DNA from: an uncultured Pseudomonadales bacterium
GTDB lineage: Bacteria > Pseudomonadota > Gammaproteobacteria > Pseudomonadales > Azotimanducaceae
Assembly: GCA_958296405.1 (NCBI GenBank)
Contig: OY282519.1
Location: forward strand, 3,270,132 to 3,334,131
DNA: 64,000 nucleotides
Direction of reading: 5' to 3'
The notes beneath the pieces were generated by a model. It worked only from the letters and a program-made list of their open reading frames with translations. It did no database searches and was not told where the DNA came from. Shown piece by piece: positions 26,023 to 33,786 of this stretch; within the stretch, counting starts at the first letter, position 1; each line of letters starts with the position of its first letter. The position numbers and the translations under genes were made by a program.

Positions 26023-29000
26023 TAAGCAGACAGCGCCCTACCACCACGCGCCGCTTCGCGCCCGCCTTCGTCCCGCTGCAGGTCCTCCCGAATCATCAGC
26101 AGCGCCGGCACCAAGAACAGGATGACGACGCTCGCGAACACGATGCCCGTGGCCAAGCTGATGGCCATTGGGATGAGGAACTGCGCTTGGATGCTGGTCT
26201 CGAACAGCATCGGCGTGAGCCCCAACGCGGTGGTCGCCGTCGTCAGCAAGATGGCACGGAAGCGATGCCGCGAGGCAGCCACCACTGCCTCCCTCGGCGC
26301 GAGCCCAGCGGTGCGCATCCGGTTGTAGCGATCCACCAGCACCAACGAATCGTTCACCACCACCCCGCTCAGCGCCACCACGCCGAAGATGGAGATGAAC
26401 GACAAGTCGTAACCCATCGCGAAATGTCCGATGAAGGCGCCACCGGCCCCAAACGGCACCGCCGCCAGCACGATCAACGGCTGCACATAGCTCTTGAGTT
26501 GCGAGGCGAGCAGCGTGTAGATGACGAGCAGCGCCACCGCAGCCAAGCGGCTCAGGGATTCGATGTCTTGCGCCTGCTCGCGGCCAAAGCCGGCCTGCGC
26601 CACCTGCAGGCCTGCGTAGTCCCGCCGCATGTTGGGGAAGTGCGCTTCAACCGCTTGGCTCGCGTCCGTCGGCGTGGTGACGGTGGTGTCCACCTTGCCA
26701 GACACGGTGACCACGCGGCGCCCATCCACCCGGTTAATCTCCGAGTAGCTGCGCGATTCGCGCACCCGCGCAACGGTCGAGAGCGGCGCCTCCACCCCAT
26801 CCGGCAGGCGGATGCGCACATTGAAGAAGTCCCGCGCGCTGCTGCGCTGCTCCCTGGGGTAGCGCACCATCACCTTCAACTCTTGGCGCCCACGCTGGAT
26901 GCGATGCACTTCATCGCCGAAGAAGTGCTGCCGCAACTGCCGCGCCACGCCGGCCGGGGTGAGGCCCGCCGCCTCGCCGGCCGCGGTGAGCTCAATGTCG
27001 TACTGCCTTTTGCCGAGGCTGATGGAATCCTGTATCTCGGTGACGCCGGGGGTGTTTGCGTATTGGCCCTTCAAGAACTCCACCGCCTCCATCAGCACCT
27101 CTTCGTCCCGATGCGAGAGCTCGTACTCCACCGCTGAGCCGCTGAAGAAGTCCGCCACGAACGTGAGCCGTTCCACACCCGGCACCGCGCCCACCGCGCG
27201 GCGCCAGAGGCTTTCGAGTTCGCGCGCGGAGAGCTGGCGCAACGGCTCGGTGTTGAGCTGCGCCTGCACTGTGGCGATGTGGCTGCCGAACCGGGAGGCG
27301 CCATCGCCCGCGGGGCCGCCACCCCCGGTTTGGATGCGGCCGCCGATGGTGACGCTCACCGCCCTGATCGACGTGCCCCCCACCTCGGCGTTCATCTCGT
27401 GCAGCGCTGCTTCGATTTGCGTCGCGGCGGCGCGGGTGGTGGCGAATGGCGTGCCGACGGGGAACTCCAAATTCGCCCGCATGGAATCCGCCTCCAAGGT
27501 TGGGAAGAAGATGAACCGCACGGCGCCATTAGCCACCAGCGAGAACGCCAGCCCCGCAAACGCCACGCCGGCAAGCAACGTGAGGTAGCGCCGGCGCACG
27601 GCGGCGCCGACGGCCGCGGTGAGGTGGACGTCCCGGAAGCGGCGCACACCGGCGCCAACCTTCGCTTGCACGACGTCGAGCGGCCAGCGGCTCCAAGTGC
27701 CGTGGTGGGAGAGGTGCGCCGGCAGGATGAGAAACGCCTCAATGAGCGACATGCCGAGCACCGCGATGACGACCACCGGCACCTGCCCCATGATCTGCCC
27801 CATCGTGCCGCTCACCAACAACAAGGGCGCAAACGCCGCCATCGTCGTGAGCACGCCCACCAGCACGGGGCCGAAGACGCCGCGCACGCCGACGATGGAC
27901 GCCTCGGCGCCAGCGAACTCGCCGCTCTCCCGCTCGGTGATGATGTTCTCGCCCACCACCACCGCGTCGTCCACCACGATGCCGATGACGATGATGAGCG
28001 CGAACAGCGACACCATGTTGATGTTCACGCCCACGTACTCGAACAGCAGGAACGCGCCCATGAAGGAGATCGGCACGCCCATCGCCACCCAGAAGGCGAG
28101 CCGCAAATCCATCATCAGCACGAGGAACAGGAACACGAGCACGAAGCCCAGCGCACCGTTGCGCAACAGCAGGCTCAAGCGCGCGTTCAATATCTCCGTT
28201 TGATCGTCCCACACCGCGATGTCGATGCCCGGCGGGGGCTCGAACGCGGCCAAGCGCCCCTGCACCGCTTCCGCGATGGCGATGGCGTCCTCCGCCTCAG
28301 ACTTCTGAATGCGCACGAACACGCTGTCGCGGCCGGCGTAGCGGTTGATGAGGTCGACGTCGGCGAAGCCGTCGCGGATGACGGCCACGTCGCCCAAGCG
28401 CAGGATGCCGCCATCCGGCGTGGCGCGCAGCACGATGTTCTCGAACTCCTCGCCCCGCTCACGCTTGGCGTTGGTGCGCAGCAGCAAATCCCCGGCGCCA
28501 GTGCGGATCTCGCCGGAGGAGAGATTGAGCGAGGACGCCCGCACCGCCGCCGCCACATGGCTCATGGAGAGGTCATGCCGGCGCAGCGCTTCCTCGCGCA
28601 CCTCGATGGCGATTTCGTAGTCCCGAGCGCCGACCAGCGACACCAGCGACACGGCCGGCAGCGCCAACAGTTCTTGTTCCAAGAGCTCGGCGGCTTGACG
28701 CAGCGCCCGCTCGCCCAATTCCGAAGACATCACCAACGTCATCACGTCGCTGATGGTCTGGGCGACCACGATGTCCGGCTCTTCGGCATCCTCGGGCGGA
28801 AAGTCCGCGATGCGGTCCACCGCGGTGTCCACGTCGTTGCGCACCTTGATCTTGTCGACGCGGTCCTTGAGCTCCACGGTGACCACGCCCATGTTCTCCG
28901 AGGCGGTGGAGAGGACGCGCTCCACGCCGTCAATGCCGAGGGTGGCCTCCTCAACCCGCCGCGTGATGCCCTCCTCCACCTCGGTGGGGGTGGCGCCCGG

Positions 29001-29204
29001 ATACGGCACGGTGATGCGGATGACGCCCGGGTCGATGGTGGGGAAGACCTGTGCCGTCAACCCGAAGGCGGCCAACGTGCCGCCAACGAGCATCACCGCC
29101 ATCACCAAGTTGGCGGCGACGGGATTGTGCGAGAACGCGGCGACGAGGCCCCGGCGCTGCGGCCGCGGCGCGACTGCCGCCCTCGGCTGCGCGGCGTCGC
29201 TCAC
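26022..29204 (-). CDS. RND efflux transporter permease (AcrB/MMPL-like HAE1 family)
   Basis: A 1060-aa inner-membrane RND pump. After a short N-terminus, SHNPVAANLVMAVMLVGG is TM1. TM4 carries the proton-relay Asp pair in GIVVDDAVVVGEN; FVLVFLFLVLMMDLRLAFWVA, SGVVVNDSLVLVDRY and SLATGIVFASVVILFLVPALL mark other TM segments. Two large periplasmic loops have the usual RND repeat. It would export hydrophobic or toxic compounds with the adaptor encoded upstream (4-bp overlap). No TolC-type outer-membrane gene is next to it. Substrate unknown. Confidence 0.94.
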   Translation of the reverse strand: MSDAAQPRAAVAPRPQRRGLVAAFSHNPVAANLVMAVMLVGGTLAAFGLTAQVFPTIDPGVIRITVPYPGATPTEVEEGITRRVEEATLGIDGVERVLSTASENMGVVTVELKDRVDKIKVRNDVDTAVDRIADFPPEDAEEPDIVVAQTISDVMTLVMSSELGERALRQAAELLEQELLALPAVSLVSLVGARDYEIAIEVREEALRRHDLSMSHVAAAVRASSLNLSSGEIRTGAGDLLLRTNAKRERGEEFENIVLRATPDGGILRLGDVAVIRDGFADVDLINRYAGRDSVFVRIQKSEAEDAIAIAEAVQGRLAAFEPPPGIDIAVWDDQTEILNARLSLLLRNGALGFVLVFLFLVLMMDLRLAFWVAMGVPISFMGAFLLFEYVGVNINMVSLFALIIVIGIVVDDAVVVGENIITERESGEFAGAEASIVGVRGVFGPVLVGVLTTMAAFAPLLLVSGTMGQIMGQVPVVVIAVLGMSLIEAFLILPAHLSHHGTWSRWPLDVVQAKVGAGVRRFRDVHLTAAVGAAVRRRYLTLLAGVAFAGLAFSLVANGAVRFIFFPTLEADSMRANLEFPVGTPFATTRAAATQIEAALHEMNAEVGGTSIRAVSVTIGGRIQTGGGGPAGDGASRFGSHIATVQAQLNTEPLRQLSARELESLWRRAVGAVPGVERLTFVADFFSGSAVEYELSHRDEEVLMEAVEFLKGQYANTPGVTEIQDSISLGKRQYDIELTAAGEAAGLTPAGVARQLRQHFFGDEVHRIQRGRQELKVMVRYPREQRSSARDFFNVRIRLPDGVEAPLSTVARVRESRSYSEINRVDGRRVVTVSGKVDTTVTTPTDASQAVEAHFPNMRRDYAGLQVAQAGFGREQAQDIESLSRLAAVALLVIYTLLASQLKSYVQPLIVLAAVPFGAGGAFIGHFAMGYDLSFISIFGVVALSGVVVNDSLVLVDRYNRMRTAGLAPREAVVAASRHRFRAILLTTATTALGLTPMLFETSIQAQFLIPMAISLATGIVFASVVILFLVPALLMIREDLQRDEGGREAARGGRALSA

Positions 29205-30589
29205 GGCCCGGCGACGCTGCGCGGCCGTGAGCGGGGATTGCCCAGCACACGCACGGCGAGGCCTTCGCGGGCGCCGGGCGCAGCGCCAACCACCACCCCT
29301 TGGCCGGGGTCGAAGGCCGCCACCTGCAAGCCGTCGGCGGAGCGTCCGAGAATGGTCAGCGCTTGCTGCGCGAGCTGGTCTTCAACCACTCGCCAGACAC
29401 GACCGCCGGCCTGTTCGGCAGCTTCCGGCAGCACGAAGACATCCTGCAGCGTTGGCCCCTGCACCACGACGTCCACGAACGTGCCGGGCGGAATCCGCGC
29501 CGCGCCATCCAAACTGAGGTAAAGCCGCGCAAAACGCGTGCGTTCGTCCAGCTCGGCGGAGACGCGCCCCACCGTGGCGGCGAATGTCACGCCACCGCTC
29601 TCGACGGTGGCGCGGCGGCCGGCGACCGGTGCTAGCCGCCGCAGGTCCTCTTGCCCAATCGGCGCCGTCACTTCCAGCGCGTCGAACGCATACGCTTGGC
29701 CGAACGACTGGTTGCGTGTGAGGATTTGGCCCAGCTCCGCGGTGGTCTGCGTCACCTTGCCGGCGAACGGCAAGGAGAACCGCGTGCGCGAGAGATCCAA
29801 AGCGGCGATGGCTTGGCGGGCGCGCGCCGCCGCCAAGCGCGCTTCGCTCTGCGCGATTTGCGGCAGTTTCGCCACCAACGGCGGCACCTCCTCACCAGGG
29901 TGCAACAGCGTGTAGTTGGCGCTCGCCGCCTCACTCTCGGCGCGCCGCAACCGCATGTCTGCCAACGCCCCGGCGACATCGGCTTGGGCTTGGTTGAAAG
30001 CCAAGACGAAGTCTTCAGGATCGATGACGAGCAGCGTTTGGTTCGCGGCGAAGGCGCCGCCGTCGCGCAAGGCATCCGACACTTCGATGACGCGCCCGCC
30101 CACCTGCGGCGTCAGCGCCACATAACTGCGCGCCGTCACCGTGCCAGTGGCTTCCACCGACACCGCGGCGGTTTCCACGCGGGGCAAGATGACGTTGACA
30201 AGCGGCGCCGCCACGCTCGGCGACCGGGCGCCGGCACCAGCGCCCGGCGCCGGCGCGCCGCCGCGCTCTCGGGAAAACGCAAGCGCCACCACCACCAAGG
30301 CCAGCACGGTGGCGATTTGCGTGACGCCCACCCATGGCCGGCGGCGACGGGCGGGGGTTTCGTCCGCACCTTCGGCGGCATCCGCGAGAGGCGGTTCGGC
30401 ATCCGGCGCGGCGGCCGGCGGGATCCCGAGCGCTGGTGCTTGGCTTTCCACGCGCACCGGGCCTTCGTCCACACCAACGGAATGCGGTTTGGCATCCGAC
30501 TCGGGGGCCGGCGGCGCGACGGCGGCTTGGTCTTCCTCGCCGGCAGCGCGACGCCGGGCGAACCAGCGCGGCTTCTTGATGATGGGCAT
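29201..30589 (-). CDS. RND efflux periplasmic adaptor (HlyD/MFP family)
   Basis: A 462-aa membrane fusion protein. A long Pro/Ala/Glu-rich cytoplasmic N-terminus (about 90 residues) precedes one TM helix (TQIATVLALVVVALAFS). After it come a barrel-sandwich/lipoyl-like segment (VTARSYVALTPQVGGRVIEV), a coiled-coil hairpin with DVAGALADMRLRRAESEAASANYTLL and a beta-barrel region. It bridges the RND pump to an outer-membrane channel. The disordered N-terminus is longer than in most adaptors. It is divergent from the gene at 30667. Confidence 0.9.
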   Translation of the reverse strand: MPIIKKPRWFARRRAAGEEDQAAVAPPAPESDAKPHSVGVDEGPVRVESQAPALGIPPAAAPDAEPPLADAAEGADETPARRRRPWVGVTQIATVLALVVVALAFSRERGGAPAPGAGAGARSPSVAAPLVNVILPRVETAAVSVEATGTVTARSYVALTPQVGGRVIEVSDALRDGGAFAANQTLLVIDPEDFVLAFNQAQADVAGALADMRLRRAESEAASANYTLLHPGEEVPPLVAKLPQIAQSEARLAAARARQAIAALDLSRTRFSLPFAGKVTQTTAELGQILTRNQSFGQAYAFDALEVTAPIGQEDLRRLAPVAGRRATVESGGVTFAATVGRVSAELDERTRFARLYLSLDGAARIPPGTFVDVVVQGPTLQDVFVLPEAAEQAGGRVWRVVEDQLAQQALTILGRSADGLQVAAFDPGQGVVVGAAPGAREGLAVRVLGNPRSRPRSVAGP

Positions 30590-30654
30590 GAACGATGTAG
30601 CGTTCCATGCTGGGTGCCACGGATTCTAAAGGAACCAGCGGCGGCGCGAGCCGT

Positions 30655-30660
30655 TATCAT
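30655..30660 (+). promoter_or_regulatory. Candidate -10 six bases before the ATG at 30667
   Basis: TATCAT is followed by CACCGC and then the ATG, the same spacing as at the ferredoxin, drmD and drmMI genes. No ribosome site fits in the gap. Confidence 0.4.
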
Positions 30661-30666
30661 CACCGC

Positions 30667-31044
30667 ATGTTCTCCATCGACGGCGCTTGGCCACGCTTTC
30701 GCGGCCGCACCCAGCGCATCCTCGCCGTCTACGAGACGTTGCGCGACGATCCGGCGATCGGCCTGCATCCACGCCAGATCGGCTTGCGTGTCGGCATGTC
30801 CGCGCTGGCAGCCAAGCGCCTGCTGGACACGGTGCCGGAGCTGTTCGTCAAGCTGCCCAAGCGCGATGGCCTCACGCGCTATCGCTTGAACAGCTTCGCC
30901 ACCGCCGCTTCGCCAGACGCCGTGCGCGCCCTCGTCCTGCGTGGGGCGCGGTGGGAAACGCTGGCGATCTACGGCATGGTCGGTGCCGTCTTGCTCGCGG
31001 TGTTGGCGGCTGTCTTTTCCCTGCAAGGCACCCAAGGCATCTAG
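30667..31044 (+). CDS. Small membrane-anchored winged-helix-like protein
   Basis: A 125-aa protein of unknown function. Residues 15-80 (RTQRILAVYETLRDDPAIGLHPRQIGLRVGMSALAAKRLLDTVPELFVKLPKRDGLTRYRL) read as a small winged helix-turn-helix. The C-terminus has one TM helix (AIYGMVGAVLLAVLAAVFSL). A DNA-binding-like head on a tail anchor is unusual. It is divergent from the RND adaptor, so a link to efflux control is possible but not shown. The start at 30667 is supported by the -10 placed just upstream; an earlier ATG at 30607 lies upstream of that element. Confidence 0.65.
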   Translation: MFSIDGAWPRFRGRTQRILAVYETLRDDPAIGLHPRQIGLRVGMSALAAKRLLDTVPELFVKLPKRDGLTRYRLNSFATAASPDAVRALVLRGARWETLAIYGMVGAVLLAVLAAVFSLQGTQGI

Positions 31045-31201
31045 CAGGCAGGCGCAGCGCCTCCCCGCCGCGGGCAACAGCCACGCGACGGCGCAGCGAG
31101 CGCACCAAGCTGTCCCCGACCCTGCCCGCGCGCTTCAGCCATACCGCCCCAAAGCGGTTTCCCCTATCATTTTCGCCTTCTCCACTTTAAGGGCCCCGCC
31201 A

Positions 31202-32113
31202 TTGTCCGCACCAGACACCGCGCACACCGAAGACAACGCCGTCGACGTCTATGGCGAGCGGTTCGTGGTGCCCGGCTTGGACAAGTGGCTTCAAGCCATT
31301 GAGGAAGATGGCTATGTCGTCATCCCCAACTGGCTCGACGCCGAGCGCACACGGCGCCTGCGGGATGACTTGCGGCGCGAGGTGAATCCGCTGCGCGAGA
31401 CGCTGCCGCCGGAGCGCACGACGGTGCGCGCCCACAACCTGTTGGCCAAAACCCGCTGCGTGGACGACTTGGTGTGTGATCCGCGCCTGCTGGCATTGGC
31501 GCAGGGAGTGCTGAAGGATCGCGTGCAGGTGTCCGCAGCGGTGCTGTTCGATCTCCTGCCCGGCGCCAAGGCGCAGCCATTGCATCAGGACGACAGCATC
31601 TGGCCCATCCCACGCCCGCATCGGCCATTCCTGATGAACGTGGTGATCGCCGTGGAGGAGTTCACCAAGGCCAACGGCGCCACGCGGCTGGTGCCCCGCT
31701 CGCATCTTTGGCACGACCAGGCCGTGCGCCAGCCGCCGGATGTGGAGACCGTGCAAATCGAGATGCAGGCCGGCTCGTTGGTGGGCTGGAGCGGGGCGAT
31801 GTGGCACGGTGGCGGCACCAACACCACCCAAGAAAGCCGCATGGCGCTGAACCTGAACTTCAACTTGGCCTTCCTGCGCCAGCAGGAGAACCAGTACATC
31901 GGCGTGCCGCGCGAGGAGGTGGCCAAGATGCCGCGCCGCCTGCAGCGCGTGCTGGGCTACCAAGGCGGCTACTCGGCGGCTGGCCCCGGCATGGTGGACC
32001 TGCGCGATCCATTGGTCATGCTCGACAAGGTGCATTTCGGCTACGACGTGAAGGCAGACGGCATGCCGCGGCTCGACATCCATCCTCACCCGCGCCGCCC
32101 CGAGAAGAAATGA
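31202..32113 (+). CDS. Phytanoyl-CoA dioxygenase (PhyH) family protein
   Basis: About 303 aa, an Fe(II)/2-oxoglutarate dioxygenase of the PhyH family. AIEEDGYVVIPNWLDAERTRRLRDDL opens the fold. LHQDD gives the HxD metal ligands, TRLVPRSHLWHD the conserved SH region, and MWHGGGTN the distal His. It hydroxylates an unidentified acyl or small-molecule substrate. The start is uncertain: TTG 31202 fits the family N-terminus and lies after a TATCAT hexamer (31165-31170) and AAGGG; no ATG is better placed. The SDR at 32170 follows on the same strand. Confidence 0.85.
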   Translation: MSAPDTAHTEDNAVDVYGERFVVPGLDKWLQAIEEDGYVVIPNWLDAERTRRLRDDLRREVNPLRETLPPERTTVRAHNLLAKTRCVDDLVCDPRLLALAQGVLKDRVQVSAAVLFDLLPGAKAQPLHQDDSIWPIPRPHRPFLMNVVIAVEEFTKANGATRLVPRSHLWHDQAVRQPPDVETVQIEMQAGSLVGWSGAMWHGGGTNTTQESRMALNLNFNLAFLRQQENQYIGVPREEVAKMPRRLQRVLGYQGGYSAAGPGMVDLRDPLVMLDKVHFGYDVKADGMPRLDIHPHPRRPEKK

Positions 32114-32136
32114 CAGCCGGCTACGAGCGTTAAGCG

Positions 32137-32163
32137 CCTCTAGGACAACACCTCTAGGACAAC
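32137..32163. repeat. Two tandem copies of a 14-bp unit
   Basis: CCTCTAGGACAACA is repeated almost exactly (second copy CCTCTAGGACAAC) just upstream of the SDR start codon. It could be a slipped duplication or an operator. Confidence 0.6.
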
Positions 32164-32169
32164 GAAGGA

Positions 32170-32943
32170 ATGGAAGCAAACCGTTTTCGAGGCAGAACCG
32201 TGGCCGTCACCGGCGCGGGTTCAGGTTTCGGCGCCGCCATGGCGCGGCGCTTCGCCGCCGAAGGCGCCAACGTGCTGGCCGCGGACATCAATGCGGAAGC
32301 GGTCGCCGCAGTGGTGGCAGGGATCGTCAGCGCCGGCGGGTCTGCGCAAGCGTTCGGGGCGGACGTTTCCCAAGCCGAGGACGTTGCCGCGATGATCGAC
32401 GCCGCGCGAGGCATGGATGGCCGTCTCGACGTGCTGGTGAACAACGCCGGCTTCTCGCATCTATCCGGGCCGGCGTGGGAACTCGAAGAGGCAGAGTTCG
32501 AGCGCGTCTTCGCCACCAACGTGAAGGGCGTGTGGCTCGGCGTGAAGCAGGCGGCGCCCATCATGATCGAGCAAGGCGGCGGCGTCATCCTGAACACGGC
32601 TTCCATCGGTGCCGTGGCCCCGCGCCCCGGCGTGACCGTTTACAACGCCACCAAGGGCGCCGTGATGACGATGACGCGCGGCCTTGCGGTGGAACTGGCG
32701 CGCCACAAGATTCGCGTCAACGCCCTCAACCCGGTGGCAGCGGACACCGGCTTCATGCGCGGAGCGCTCGGCGTGGAAGCACTGCCGGAAGAGAACCGCG
32801 CCGCGCTGATTCGAGGCATCCCCCTGCGGCGGCTGACGAGCCCGGAAGACGTGGCCGCCGCGGCTGCGTTCTTGGCATCCGACGACGCGAGTTTCCTCAC
32901 CGGCGTGTGCCTGCCCATCGACGGCGGGCGCAGCATTTCCTGA
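32170..32943 (+). CDS. SDR family oxidoreductase (FabG-like)
   Basis: A 257-aa classical SDR. TGAGSGFG is the nucleotide-binding glycine motif, LVNNAG the structural motif, NTASIGA the catalytic Ser and YNATKGA the Tyr/Lys. VLAADINAEAV places an Asp after strand two, favouring NAD. The C-terminal FLTGVCLPIDGGRSIS is the usual FabG/glucose dehydrogenase-like end. Substrate unknown. AAGGA stands directly before the ATG, with a 14-bp tandem repeat just upstream. Confidence 0.92.
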   Translation: MEANRFRGRTVAVTGAGSGFGAAMARRFAAEGANVLAADINAEAVAAVVAGIVSAGGSAQAFGADVSQAEDVAAMIDAARGMDGRLDVLVNNAGFSHLSGPAWELEEAEFERVFATNVKGVWLGVKQAAPIMIEQGGGVILNTASIGAVAPRPGVTVYNATKGAVMTMTRGLAVELARHKIRVNALNPVAADTGFMRGALGVEALPEENRAALIRGIPLRRLTSPEDVAAAAAFLASDDASFLTGVCLPIDGGRSIS

Positions 32944-33013
32944 CGGCTCCTGACGGCGGCCGCCCTGCCCGGCCAGCACCTGCCGAGTTCGCCCGCGGCG
33001 CCCCGCTCGGCGC

Positions 33014-33274
33014 TCATGATCCAGATTCGCGCCGCCCCTCGTCTCGTCGCTCGGCAATCAGTTCCTCGGCAAGGCTGCGGCCGCTGAATTTCTGAAAATA
33101 GGCATGAAGCCACCGCTCCGCGGACTCGGCGTTTGCTTCGGTCTGGTCGGAAGCGACGAGCGCGACAGCGTCGGCACCTAGGGACCGCCTAAGCCCCGCG
33201 GTGAAGTCTTCGACCCAGCCCTCGGTGGCGTTCAACGGCCGAAAGTAGAACTTCTCCTCCGCTCGTTCTGCCAT
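33014..33274 (-). CDS. Small hypothetical protein, second of a pair
   Basis: An 86-aa protein of unrecognised family. It reads MAERAEEKFYFRPLNATEGW at the start and has acidic/basic helical stretches (ESAERWLHAYFQKFSGRSLAEELIAERRDE). No signal peptide or TM segment is seen. It starts four bases after the stop of the 77-aa gene at 33279, so the two form a unit. The size and spacing recall toxin-antitoxin pairs, but no toxin motif is visible. Confidence 0.6.
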   Translation of the reverse strand: MAERAEEKFYFRPLNATEGWVEDFTAGLRRSLGADAVALVASDQTEANAESAERWLHAYFQKFSGRSLAEELIAERRDEGRRESGS

Positions 33275-33278
33275 GCTT

Positions 33279-33512
33279 CTATATCCGTCCCGCTGTCGCG
33301 TACAGACCCAGAACGTTCATCAACGCTGATCCCACGCTCTCAGGCGGGATATCCCGCCCCAAGTTGAGAGCCCTGATCCTCTCCGTCTCTCGCGAGGCGA
33401 TCTGCTCGGCCATGGCTCTGCTCATGTGGACTTCGACGGTCACCTCAGACCGCTCGTGGGCACCCATATACACGGTCCACCTCCTGTCATCCGACTTGAA
33501 CACACTTGCCAT
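33279..33512 (-). CDS. Small hypothetical protein, first of a pair
   Basis: A 77-aa protein. MASVFKSDDRRWTVYMGAHE is followed by an amphipathic stretch (HMSRAMAEQIASRETERIRALNL). The family is not recognised. ATG 33512 is chosen because the frame upstream reads as non-protein. It lies upstream of and nearly touching the 86-aa gene, in a divergent position to the kor-type operon at 33787. Confidence 0.55.
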   Translation of the reverse strand: MASVFKSDDRRWTVYMGAHERSEVTVEVHMSRAMAEQIASRETERIRALNLGRDIPPESVGSALMNVLGLYATAGRI

Positions 33513-33695
33513 GCTACTGCTCCGCCGAACCGAGGGCCGATACTGCAACCTCCTCTGGTTCACCAGATTCAGGCAGCGGCGCGGATGCCTTCGCTGCAAG
33601 CAACCGAGCCGTCGCCGCCAACGGGCTCCCCTTGGGCGACTAGCTGGAAGGCGCTGATCCCCCGCACCGCGGTGGAATGCGCCCTCGCGTTGCAG

Positions 33696-33701
33696 TATAC
33701 T
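33696..33701 (+). promoter_or_regulatory. Candidate -10 of the 2-oxoacid oxidoreductase operon
   Basis: TATACT lies 85 bases upstream of the ATG at 33787. No good -35 is visible. The long leader contrasts with the short ones elsewhere in the window. Confidence 0.4.
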
Positions 33702-33786
33702 GCCGTGTCGCATCGGTGTTTCGCGCACGTTGCGACTGAACGCTTGCCTTTATGGGGAGCGGCGCCGCACCCGGCGTCGGCATGAC

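Noticed and set aside
27279-29522. 747-codon plus-strand frame opposite the RND pump
   Set aside because: Shadow frame, extremely His/Arg/Asp-rich; the minus strand encodes a complete RND permease.
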